Both the position numbers and the translations under genes were made by a program. From NCBI GenBank assembly GCA_949358305.1, contig OX442314.1, positions 49,610,581 through 49,670,580 on the forward strand: 60,000 nucleotides of DNA. The letters run 5' to 3'. Below the pieces are notes generated by a model that was not told where the DNA came from, ran no database searches, and saw only the letters and a list, made by a program, of their open reading frames with translations. How positions within the stretch are numbered: the first letter of the stretch is position 1; each line of letters starts with the position of its first letter. Origin of the DNA: Strigamia acuminata. Its lineage: Eukaryota; Arthropoda; Chilopoda; Geophilomorpha; Linotaeniidae. Positions 9,101 through 19,640 of this stretch are shown here, piece by piece.

Positions 9101-12100
9101 ATGGCTGATCGACGCAACCCGAGAATTGACCCCGACGCCTCGTCCTCCAGAGACGAGAGCGAAGGATTGGTCATCGAGGCGGAGGAAGAAGATTGGGATG
9201 AGCCGGAGCAACAACCACAGGTAACATAAGATCTTCCCGTAAGATCGAAAATGTAATCCGCCGACATCCGACACCATGTCGGATTGTGGCGCGTGATAAC
9301 TTGACTGATGAATTCTTTTTTGTATTTATTTTGTTGATTTTCGGTAGAATCGGAGCTCGGGCGCGGAAACCTTTTTCGTGCTCGAAGATCTCCGATCTCC
9401 AAACCCAGACAAAGGAATTGTTTGCCAAGATGGCGTCGCAAAAAACTTAGAAAAAATTAAAACCTTAAAGTAACGTTGAAACTTCGTAATAAATTAAAAT
9501 ACGAGTAGAAAAGCTTAAATAAAAACAACCGATTCTTTTATATTACGCGACGTTGTTTTGAGCGGACCTCCTGAATCTAAAAAAGGTAGCAAGAGAAAGA
9601 CTGAGCTACACCAGCGGCCAACCACCGCGGACCTGCGAATAATCAGGACAGAGAGGAGCGGCCACAACCGAAAGAAATTTTGGTGCCACCGCCGATCTCA
9701 CAATTTTTATTCCAAATATTGATAAAAAGGGTATCGAAATTAAAATGTATTTAATGCTTCAGATCGACCCGCTACAATCATGGGACGCCCTGCCGTCTAC
9801 AGTGCCCACCAAGGGCAACATCTTCCGGCTAGCGATGCCAGAATTTATCCGGTTAGCCTATCCAGAGGAGGACACCGATGTCTGGGCCCTGAGATTACGC
9901 TACTCCCGAGCGATCGAAGAATACTTTGACCGATCGAGGACGCTGGTCGAATGTTTGCCCAGAACAATGCGAGAGAGAGTGGGGCCACGGATTAATCCCG
10001 CCTTTAATCCGTCGAGCCCTATCTTTTCGGAGCTACTCCGAGCCCGGTACGGTGGTACCGAAGCGGACGAGCACACCGGCCTTCGGTGGCGCAACGCCGC
10101 AACGCCAGAAGAGCGGAGACGAATCGTCCGCGAGGAGATCGCTCACCTAGAGCGAACGGCAACCAGTGCCGTAATACGAGTTTTGGAGCGGAATGGTTTC
10201 TCGACGGGAGAAATCAAAGAATGGTTACGAGAGGCCCGAGAAGACCGCCAAGCAACACCGTGGGTGCCGCCCGTCGGCTTTATCGCCACTCAAGCCGAGA
10301 TGTGGCAGCTGCACCGTGTCGGTATCCTACAGAGCGGCACACGAGTCAGGAGGCTGAAGAGACAGGCCTCAAGCTCAAACGGCGGCCCCGCTCAGATTAG
10401 GCAGGCCCTCTCCACCGAGGAGAGCGGCCCGTCGACGAGTGGGACGCATCCCAGCCATTCGAACAGTGGCGACTCGAGAACTCCAACGGTCGTCCAGTCG
10501 GGAGGCCTGCGCTCAGTTGTGATCGTACCCGCCTCATCCAAGGAATTGCGACTGGATCCAGAAGCCGGACCGTCCAACTCGTGGAGCGACCAAGTCGACG
10601 AACAGGAGAGACAAGCGGCTACCGCAGCCGCGCCCTCTCTCTTCCTAGTGCGTACCGTCCGGCCGTCGGACGAAGAGTCGACCATGTTCGACCAAGCGGA
10701 ACCCCCGTACAAAATCCGAAGAGACTCGATACCCCCTTCGCACGTCGAAACCGCCAACACCAGGCGCAACCGGAAGAGCAGAGCCCGCCGCAGGCAAAGA
10801 ATGCAAACCCTGCTGGCGAAACTCGCCGCCGCCGAGAAGAGGCCGACCGCCGCCGGTAGTTCGGACTCGCCGAGAGCCGGACCCGCAGCCGTGTCGTCCT
10901 CCGATCGGAAGAGAGGACCAGAAGGATGGTGTGAAACCATTGAAGAAAAAATGGATTTGGACGAAGGGCCAAAAACGGAACAGCCCATGTCTCGAAGAGA
11001 ACTGGCCGAAGTGCTCACCAACGCCTTTCGCCTGATTCTCCGCAAACCGGCCGACATCCTCCGCAAGCCAAACCGTAGCTGCGCCGTCCATACCAACCTT
11101 CCATCCTGTCCAACCGAGCTGGCCGCCTCTCCTTGAGGCTCCACCGCCAGCCATAACTAGATGGACGCCCCCTGGGAGCATGCGACCAGGCGAGGCGTTC
11201 CTAGAATACGTCCCGCACCAACCACCAGGATTAGCTCCCCCGCCAGTTCCCCCGCCAACTCAGGCGCCGAGGCCGGCTCGTGACGCCATGTGGTACGAGG
11301 AGAAAGAGCGGGATGCCCGAAATCGACGAGAGGCAGCGAATCCCACCTTGGGAGAACTACAGGCCCACCAGGCTGAATGTGAGCACCCCGCTACCGCCGA
11401 ACGGGCCTTGGCACAGGCTGACGCCGCTCAGACGGAGCACATCAATTGGGCGATAGCCCAAATGCGCAAACTATCCGCCACTTTTTCGGCAGATCCAAAC
11501 CGCGCCCTGCCGCTCAGCCGGAGCAGCTTAAACGCCGAGGTAACACGCGTGATGTCCGAGATCCTGTCTCCCGCCCTCTTCCTGGACGGCCGACAGTCGA
11601 TGGCCGCCTGGACCATAATCGACAGAGAGGGCGTCTTTCTGAACAGGGCCCTCTACCAACTTTGGGCCGAGTTTACGCCAGCCGCGGCCGACCTCCGGTT
11701 CGAGTTGGCCCGCTCCATGGAAAACCCGAATTTCCAGTTCGCGAAGATGCGTTCGATGGCGTTCCGCTACAAAAACCCAGGGGTCCACCCGACGTTGCTA
11801 CGAAAGGTCGCCGAAGAGGCGCCCGCTAGGGAAGAGGCCGTCCGCCCCATCGTGGTGGCCGAGACGGTTCCTCCCGAGTCTGCCGCCCAAAGTTATACCC
11901 CGTCTCCAAAGCCGGTATTCCCAAAGGAACGAAGACCGAGCAAGCGACCGAAGCTGGTCCCGAAGCGATCGCGCAAGGGACCCCAAACTCCACCGCTACC
12001 ATCGCCTTCGCCGCCCTCTACGAGCATGGACGCCCTGTCCATAGAGGAGACGACTCCACCGTTGGAGATTCTCCTACCGCCATCTCCGCCGCCTCCGCCT

Positions 12101-12568
12101 CCACCGGCACCCGCGCCGACCCAACTCTACCTGCGATTGGAAGTGGAATACCCCAATCTGCAGATGTCGGAGGCAACTCGTCAGGCCCTGCTGGCTACTC
12201 ATCGCCAAGGCGAATCATTCCTACAGTGGATGGCGAAGGAAATAAGGTTGACCAACGACCCGATCCTTCACCAACGGCTCCAGCGGGCTCACCGAGAGCC
12301 CCTCACCCCGCCGGAAACGCAGCGAATGCGCCGATGTCCCAGCCACTTCCCCGCTTCGACCCAAATCTGGGTACATGAAAGAAGAGGCAGCACGGACGGA
12401 CCTCCCGGCCACGCTCAGTTCTTTATCAACGAATCGGAGAACCCATCCAACCTGACCACGTCGCTGCCCGATGGCCTTCCTCCACCGCCGCCAGCCGTTA
12501 ATCTCCCAATCCTACGTCCCCGCGGAGGGAAGTTGCCTGCTATTGCGCTGAGGGACCAGATAGGGTAA
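9101..12568 (+). pseudogene. Third gene of the Gypsy element, two exons, one frameshift
   Basis: Exon 1 is 9101-9220 (ATG, 40 codons, ends CAG before GTAACATAAG). Exon 2 starts at 9763 after TTTAATGCTTCAG and is in phase 0 with exon 1. Both splice sites sit at the same codon as in the complete copy. The frame of 9763-11136 is lost by one base somewhere around 11030-11060. The protein resumes in another frame, where 11120-11179 still reads like the counterpart (WPPLLEA, then ITRWTPP), and runs to the stop at 12568. Blocks shared with the complete copy include MRERVGPRI, RVLERNGFS, ATQAEMWQL, AAWTIIDREGV, FRYKNPGVHP and LPPPPPAV. There is no signal peptide, no membrane segment and no zinc knuckle. 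Function unknown. Confidence 0.85.
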
Positions 12569-12604
12569 TCGCCCCGATCGATGATCGAAGCTGAGGGAGG
12601 GACG

Positions 12605-13422
12605 TGTGGTGACCCTGCGGGTGGTCGCCCCTCCAGTGGGCGCCATCCGCATGAGTCACTAGGAAAGGTCAGTTCCCTCGCGTTGGCTCCGCCTTCCCCC
12701 CCTGGGAAGCGCGTGCCCCGAGGGGGTGAGGTGATGCGTGGACGGCCCCCATTGGCCGAGCCAGGCCCCTCACCCTGGCCTACATCAGGTAGAGTTTCGC
12801 ACCCTACAAGCAGAACTTACACAAACGACACCAAGAACACAGCAACTACCTCACCGTCAGGCCAACTCCACCAAAAGTTAGGATTGATAGAGGACCGCTG
12901 ATTCCAGTGCAACTGTAACTCTCACGAATTTACATTGTGTGTTATTTCCCCGCGAAAGCAGGAAAATAACCCTTGTGGATTCACACGAAATAATCGACCC
13001 ACGATTATTTCCATTGCGAAGTGTCCGAGTGCCCTGTAAGAAACTCCACGTTTCTGGACGGAGCCTTGCGACGCTAAAACCAACCCCTAGACAACAGGCA
13101 CGGATAGAAGACTCGAAAGAGCATTCCACCGCGTCCGTGAACGACGAATCCGTGACGAATTTACGACAACTCGAGACGCCGCCTTTGTTCCGCCGACCAC
13201 GCGGAACCGACGACGCCATCTTGGGAAATCCTTTGTTCGACTCCGACCAAGTCGACTCTAGTTTTATACTGAGTGTATTTTAAGGCTTACGCCTATTGAA
13301 TAAACCTATTTGTTCATTTAAATATACTTAGTATTCATTTGGGTAATTTACATATTTAGTAAGATCACAGGTAAAGTACTACACGTTAGCTCATTAAACC
13401 TATCACCAGGTAGGACGCGACA
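12605..13422 (+). repeat. 3' LTR (818 bases)
   Basis: Starts TGTGGTGACC and ends TAGGACGCGACA, the same ends as the 820-base LTRs of the complete copy. Contains an AATAAA signal near 13299. The U3 part differs clearly from that copy, while the R/U5 part is close. It is followed by the target duplication AGGG. Confidence 0.93.
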
Positions 13423-13434
13423 AGGGCTCTGTCA

Positions 13435-13530
13435 CATTGTTGTTTGTTTTCATTCGACCAGCACACTGGTTGTGCCACTTTTCACATTTCCAATAAATGC
13501 GATCACGACCAGGGTTGCGTTTTTCGGTAA
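13435..13530 (-). pseudogene. FLYWCH-type zinc-finger fragment
   Basis: The minus frame reads EKRNPGRDRIYWKCEKWHNQ followed by CAGRMK, with the FLYWCH pattern of aromatic-W-x-C then C-A-R/G-R. The final His pair is not present. In the DNA before the Gypsy element inserted, the frame ends at a TAA formed at the AGGG target site. It may be a decayed exon or a transposon-derived piece. Confidence 0.45.
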
Positions 13531-13539
13531 AAAATAAAA

Positions 13540-14950
13540 GATAATATAAACACTCAACATGGACGCTAAAAGGCTTTTTACTTACCGTTGGGTGTCGGGC
13601 CACACGCAAAAAGTGAAATTTTAATGGAAAAAAGTGAAATTCCAATGGAAAAATTGCAATACCAATCAAAATATGGTAAACAATTGTAATAAGAGCCTGT
13701 TTGTCTCTCCAATTAATTCTTGCATTTACGTTGGACATTGGATTCCTACTTTTCCGCCGCCAATGCTACGCACAACTTGTCCAGGTGCTTGCTTTGGATC
13801 AATGTTTGTGCTGAGCAGGCTTATTGTCGTTTTAACATTGTACCATTACGTTTCACTGTCGACTCTGTCTTTGTCATAGAAAAAAATTTCCGAAACGCTT
13901 GTACGGTTAAATCGCCGAAATTGCTGCAACGAAAAGAAACTTCAAAACTGGTCCTCTGAGCCGCGGCCTGAGGAACGACCAAAAAGATATACTAAACACA
14001 CATATATAAATATTTAAATATATTAATATTTTTTCAAAGCTTGTCAGTGCTCCAGACATGGTGGCGAATTGTGGCTCAAAGTACGCGACGTCGCACGTGT
14101 GGACTTGAATTTATAAAAAAAAAAAATAATTAAAACCAAAACCACACAATTCATTTTACAATTTTTTAATTTAAAATTAATTTCCAATTTTTTTTTTTGC
14201 TTCTATACTCTTGCAACAAATCACGGCGATATTTGAAATAAGCGTAAACCTCAGGTGAAAGTCTGGGCGGAATATTGCATCATGTGTGGTTGGATTTGGA
14301 TCTGAGGTGGGGCTTGTATTTGAGGTGGGGCAACAGCGATGGATCTTCTGCAATTAAACAAAAAAATTAGTACCTTTTTAATTTTAAATTACTTGAAATT
14401 ACTTGTAGTTGAAGTATATCCAGCCGATGAAACAGATGCAGACTGTTACATCTGTGACGGTCATGACGTCATATTTAGTCCCAAGTTCACCGATAGATGG
14501 CGCTATTTCCCATTTCGGCGGGAAATTCGAATATACTTGTTATTTATGTGATGTTTATATAAAATTAAAGGTTTTATATAAATCCACGGTATTTCTAGAC
14601 ATTATATCATACTAGTATGATATATTTGAGTCTTTATTCCTCCAGTTGTGTTATGATTTAGACAAATTATAACAACACCTGGGCAAAAGGATTAAGTCAC
14701 CCCTCACCACCCACAGTGTTTGAAGATACACTTTGAATTAAGACAATAGCCTTAATTGCAAATGTGTCCTCCGTATCCACTTCCTGGGACAGACTTTGTA
14801 GAAGACTATGTCCTCTGTATCCACTTCCTAGTTACTAGGATTGGGCAGTTTTGGGTGCCCAGTGTTCCTATTGGAGCAATGGTCAACTCATTGTTTCCAC
14901 TGAGCATATAACCCGGTGTAAACCGGAAATAGCTCGCTCTTGTTTTTGTT
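13540..14950. other. AT-rich DNA with a repeated exon-like segment
   Basis: Bases 14348-14430 are close to 18311-18400 (shared TTAGTACCTTTTTAATTTTA and a following TTACTTGAAATTACTT, then TAG and GTTGAAGTA). A perfect 20-base palindrome, ATATCATACTAGTATGATAT, sits near 14606-14625. I see no convincing gene here. Confidence 0.5.
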
Positions 14951-14982
14951 TCTGTTTGATATCTACTTGAGCCCATATTCTA

Positions 14983-15200
14983 CGCTTCGCTTCGCTTCGC
15001 TTCATGCCAACATTCCGTTGTAGGGGCACGTGCATTAAATTCCGTGCTCAATCCTTTTCCGTACTTCATGCCAACATTCCGTTGTAGGGGCACGTGCATT
15101 AAATTCCGTGCTCAACCCTTTACCTGACTACATGCCAACATTCCGTTGTAGGGGCACGCGCATTTTATGCCGTGTTCAATTCCTTTTCCGCCGAGACATT
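14983..15200. repeat. Three tandem copies of a 65-base unit preceded by CGCTT repeats
   Basis: After four or five CGCTT repeats, a unit beginning CATGCCAACATTCCGTTGTA and ending with CCGTGCTCAA plus a T/C-rich tail repeats at about 15003, 15068 and 15131. The first two are nearly identical and the third is diverged. Confidence 0.85.
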
Positions 15201-15399
15201 AGATTCAAACCTAATGTTGGATTGACGTGAGCGCCATTGATTCAATTCTGGGCTGGTTGTACTTTGGTGCAACAGAATCGACAGGGTCTTTTCATAATCG
15301 TTTATTTCATACAGGTTTTAGTTATGTTTGGTTATTAGATTATTTGTAATTTAATAACTCAATTCATACCTTTGTTTTGTTTGGATTTATTCGTTAATT

Positions 15400-15960
15400 C
15401 AACATGATTTTTCGAAGTCTAACTTTGAGTAAGTCATATTTATGGTTATTTTGATAATCATAAATAGACCAATTGGTAAATATCTACGAATAGATATTTA
15501 AACCAATGGTCACCCAAAGTTGTGACGATGCAGCAAAGACAACCGCACTTCTCGGATAATTTAGTTACACAGAACCAACCGAAGCAGACGACAATCAGTC
15601 CGATTGCAGACGGCATCTTTTGCGCCCGAAATAAGAACTTTACACACTCTTATTTCAAGGCTGAACACAACTGTTAACGTTATTTTAGGGCTTTTGAGCC
15701 ACTCGTTTGTATAGCTAGTTACACTCGTATTTTACTGGCCATTTGTCGGCCATAGTTATTATATTACTTTATTCCGACTTAATAAATGTTCTATGTTTTG
15801 ATAAACATAAACGCCTCATTCTTTGCACTTTACTACACTCTGCAGTTTCACTTGTTCATTTAGCAATAATTCCTATCCCGGGTAGTCATCGTCACACATC
15901 TAAAACGATAATCCGTAGTATTTTATTATCAGACGAGATTTTTTTATGAAGGCTATCGAC
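15400..15960. other. Possible LTR-like or leader region with a strong hairpin
   Basis: Bases 15472-15507 form a hairpin (ATTGGT then AAATATCTA, loop CGAA, TAGATATTT, AA bulge, ACCAAT). Bases 15522-15556 (TGTGACGATGCAGCAAAGAC, AACCGCAC, TTCTCG) closely match 21119-21153. AATAAATG follows at 15780. The 21-kb copy has the same order of parts, including a hairpin just upstream. I infer related LTR or retroelement leader sequences, but saw no boundaries or coding region. Confidence 0.4.
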
Positions 15961-16787
15961 CTATCGATTTTCTCGATGTTGCTCCTTCTGTCAGGTGCTA
16001 AATGCGATCTTAACTTACAATATTTACGACACATGGTGCTAACGTTTGTAAACGTCGTTCCTACGTTTGTAAAAATCAATTAATTGATCCAGAACGTCTT
16101 CTGAGCATTGACAAGATACAAAATTTGTCAGTTACACGAAAACATGAAATATTTTAGCACTCCCTGCTAAATCAGTCCAGTTTCTAAAGTAGGCCTGTCC
16201 CAGCAGGACTGCAAAGCAAAACATGCACACTCAATTGCTCATTTACACATACTGATTTATTCCAATGTCGCTGCCAAGGCAACTAAAATAACCATCAATT
16301 TAAGTACATCTCAAACATTGTCCAATAAACAATGAAATAGTTTTAAATACACAACAAATATTTATTAGAAAATGCAAAAATAAAAAATAAATCGGAATTT
16401 TATTCCTGTTTTTTTATTTTATTTATTTAAACATTTAATTCAGAAAATAGTAATTGGGTGTCCTTGATGTGTGGAAATGTCTTAGATGTATGTTTTTTGG
16501 CGATTAAAATATTTATTTATATAAATCTTTAGACAGTCCAGAGAGTTTACAAAACTTTGGCATAAATTATGTCGCGATCTTGATTTTTCACTTGGAAAAC
16601 AAGATGGCGGATGCTAAACTAGACTAATTATACAATAATAAAGAACCAAGTTTCTATCAATCTTAACTCTAATTTAATGGACAATTTAAGAATAAAGAAT
16701 TGAATAATTCTTACTAATAATATTTTACACTGCGAGTGATAAAAGCAGAATACAATTGATTAATTATGTTTTTAGAAATGGTATGAC
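15961..16787. other. AT-rich intergenic DNA
   Basis: No supported gene. Contains short AT-rich stretches and scattered AATAAA. Confidence 0.5.
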
Positions 16788-16997
16788 TTATGGTTCATTA
16801 CTTTTATTTACTCTATTCTCATATTCGTTCTTCTTGCGCGCCATTTTCTCCATCGTGTTCATTATGAGCACGAAACGATTTAACTGCTGTCGTTTGTCGA
16901 GCTTCTTTATGTGACTGAGCTTAGTTATGCTCTGTTTTAGTATTTCATCTACGTGAAAAAGCTTTCTGTGAAGAATATCATTTTGTTTTGCGTCCAT
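16788..16997 (-). CDS. Small Lys-rich hypothetical protein (69 residues)
   Basis: ATG at 16997 opens a frame ending at 16788. The protein is MDAKQNDILHRKLFHVDE, then an amphipathic helix-like stretch (ILKQSITKLSHIKKLDKRQQ) and a basic end with MARKKNEYENR. Hydrophobic residues recur every three to four positions through residues 9-55, as expected for a coiled coil or helical bundle subunit. The codons look like coding sequence in an otherwise AT-rich area. I do not recognise a family and splicing to further exons is possible. Confidence 0.4.
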   Translation of the reverse strand: MDAKQNDILHRKLFHVDEILKQSITKLSHIKKLDKRQQLNRFVLIMNTMEKMARKKNEYENRVNKSNEP

Positions 16998-17276
16998 TTT
17001 TCTAGGAATATTGAGCGAGTTCGATGAGGATGAAGCGCGGAAATGTGATTCATACTTTGGTTTAGTCGTATTTATAGATGATAAGGTGATACACGTCTAC
17101 CGAACGTGTACATTCGTTTAAAATTTATTATTGATAATTATCATACATCGAAATTTAAAATTCCCTCTCAGTGTTGCCGCGTCGCTCTGGTGGGAAGAAG
17201 CGTCATTAATTGTGAGGAGCGTGATTGCATTTCCACCAATAGTAATGCTTTTCCGTCGGCGTGGCAACAGCCGCGT

Positions 17277-18227
17277 TGTGGTGACCCTAGTGGTCACTAG
17301 TGAAGAAAAACAGAATAAGTCTGAAAATTATATTTTGGTTTATTTATTTTATTTTGAGTTTTTATGTTTCCTGTCTCCAGACAAGGAAGCTAAGCAGAGT
17401 GAGAGGAAATGTGGGTGGTTGCCAGGGTAACCAGCCCACAAGCCTCCAAACAGGAAATGAGTCCTGTGAGGACTGAAAACTCCTCAGTATGAACCAGAAC
17501 TTTGCCTTGAGAACACAACCACAAAATAACCAGAAACAATTCAGTATTTTGTGATTCCTCAGCGAAGTCATCGTATTCCTGTATCAACCAGTTGTTGATT
17601 TGGGAACTTTTCCTACTGTTGAACCAGTCAACAGCGGGATTTCACGGTCTTGCCGCATTTCACGTGCGGTGGGATTTTATTCTCATTCTTGAGTCAACTC
17701 AATTGTTGATTCGGGATTTCGCCTTGCCGTGGAGGAAATCCGGCTAGACGTTGCGAAAGAGTCGCAAATACGTCGCCTTGACGACGGAGTTGCGAAGACG
17801 TGTATTAGAAGAGACGGAACAAGTCCGGTTGATCCAGCGAGTCGACGCGAGCCGATTCGTACCAGACGAGTTCGAGGAGTTTCGTGTGACGGAATAAGTC
17901 CGTTTTCACCGTGGAGCGACGCCGAGTAGAAAATCGAGACGAGCGTCGAAGAGTAAGACGAAACGCGACGACTACGGGCCGTAATCGTCGCCAGAACGTC
18001 GAGAACGTCGAATCAACGTTTTCGCCGTGTTTTGAAGTCATTTCATTATTTCATTCCTAATTTCATTTAAGCCTTATTTTATCATTGTAATTTCTTCTTA
18101 TTCTAAGTCAGAATAAATAATTGTGAGTTTTAATATTAGAGAGTATTTTTATGATAAGTCTAGTCTTAGCATTAATAAGTTTGGAGTTATTCTATATTAA
18201 TTTAGAGAATAATTCAGGCTTATTACA
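17277..18227 (+). mobile_element. Solo LTR of the TGTGGTGACC Gypsy family
   Basis: The 951-base segment starts TGTGGTGACCCTAGTGG, ends TTACA, and is flanked by GCGT on both sides (17273-17276 and 18228-18231), a 4-bp target duplication as in the other family members. It holds an AATAAAT signal near 18112. No internal region is present, so two LTRs recombined. The DNA right of it is repeated, uninterrupted, at 5580-5662. Confidence 0.85.
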
Positions 18228-18603
18228 GCGTGTTTGTGTTCGGTATTCCATCTGGGCTTGTTTTCTCTCGGTTCGATGGTTTTCGCAATTTCTATTTTTT
18301 TCGATCTATTGCAATTAAAAAAAAATTAGTACCTTTTTAATTTTAAATTACTTGAAATTACTTTTAGTTGAAGTAGATCCAGACCATGAAACAGAAGTCG
18401 AGCATGAAAGAAATGGCGCGCCCAAAGTTGAGCAAAAAAGACATGAATTACCAAAAACTGCACAGAAACTTATCATTAACTGTCTAAACTATCCATCGAA
18501 CTCCAACTGGACCTGTTTGGCCAGGAAAGTCAATTTGGATGTGAGCAACGCCTACCAAATGACATACACCGGTCTCTTTTTTTTAATCCGTCACCCTCAT
18601 TGA
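18228..18603 (+). other. Duplicated segment followed by an exon-like open frame
   Basis: Bases 18228-18311 match 5580-5662. Bases 18311-18400 match 14348-14430. After an acceptor-like TTACTTTTAG (ending 18367), an open frame continues for 78 codons to the stop at 18603. It includes LPKTAQKLIINCLNYPSNSN and WTCLARKVNLDVSNAYQ. The W-x-x-L-A pattern faintly recalls a Death-domain or helix-turn-helix fold, but I cannot assign it. It may be an exon of a repeated gene or a transposon relic. Confidence 0.35.
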
Positions 18604-19640
18604 CGAAGCCTGAGTGTCAGTCATTTTAGGAGTTAGCCACGATTCAACCCTTCAAAAACCATTCAAGAGTTTCAGCTGCCCACTGCCCACTGTCCACCAC
18701 CGAACTGTAGAGATGAAAAAAAGCCTCCTTGACAAATCATTTCAAATGCATTTTATTATTATGCATTTTGTTATTATGTATTTTGCGTGGTTATTCACCT
18801 AAAACATGGTCGATGGACCAATTATTCCACTTATTCCACTCCGAAAGAATTATTCGAAGAAATTGATTTTTTTTTCGAGAAGTAAGCAGATATCAACGCT
18901 GACAACTGGTATTCGAGTGTTCAACTCCATTGGTCAGTTTGACCACTTGTTATTTTGTGACGCGTTTGCGTCCAGCGCCAGTTATCTTGGTCCACAGTTC
19001 AGTTAGGTTAATCCTTTAACCAAGATGTCCGTTCTTTTGCGTACTCCAAACACATCCATATACATCAGCACGAGAAAAACAATAGGTATACAGTTTTATC
19101 GCCATCCAAACACAGTTACGAAACTACTAAAACCCACACATTTGTGTGTGTTTTACGACAATGACTGCTTGATATTCGAAATGGATTACAATCAAGGCTG
19201 TTATTTTGTGAAATCTTTAGAAACTTTGAAAACTATAACCAATTAAGCTGAAGAATTGGAAGACAATTTGGTCATTTTGATGTGTGCAGAGTTTGACATT
19301 TTAATTGTATTAAAATTTACAGTTCATTGATAACTTAAATTAATAAAAATTTCTACTTCCTAAATTACATTTTGACTGGAAATCACGTGCAGCAAGGTTC
19401 AACTCAAACTGCTTCCTTTATTCCCAGCTATGAGCGAGTAGTGGGCTTAAAGGCCAACCACCATTGGAGGTCGATATGCCACTGAATACAACTCTAGGAG
19501 CATTTCTACCAAGATGCCGCTATCCTGTTATTGGCACTTGTGAAATTCTTTCATGCTGGACTACGTTTATTTACTTTGATTAAATTTCAATATCATACTT
19601 TTACTTACCTGTTGAAGAGAACCAATCGGACTCTTCTGGA
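18604..19640. other. Intergenic DNA
   Basis: No supported gene. Scattered short frames lack recognisable features. Confidence 0.5.

Larger units (their letters stand above)
5943..13422 (+). mobile_element. Internally deleted Ty3/Gypsy element of the TGTGGTGACC family
   Basis: The element is bounded by AGGG on both sides (5939-5942 and 13423-13426), a 4-bp target duplication like those of the complete copy and the solo LTR. Order: 137 bases of 5' LTR (5943-6079), a direct join into the RT region of pol, the end of pol (stop 8700), the two-exon third gene (9101-12568, with a frameshift), a polypurine tract GAGGGAGGGACG (12593-12604) and the full 3' LTR. The rest of the 5' LTR, primer site, gag, protease and most of RT are gone. 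Matching duplications at both ends show that it inserted as one unit and was deleted later. Pol is very close to the complete copy while the third gene is clearly more diverged. Confidence 0.92.
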
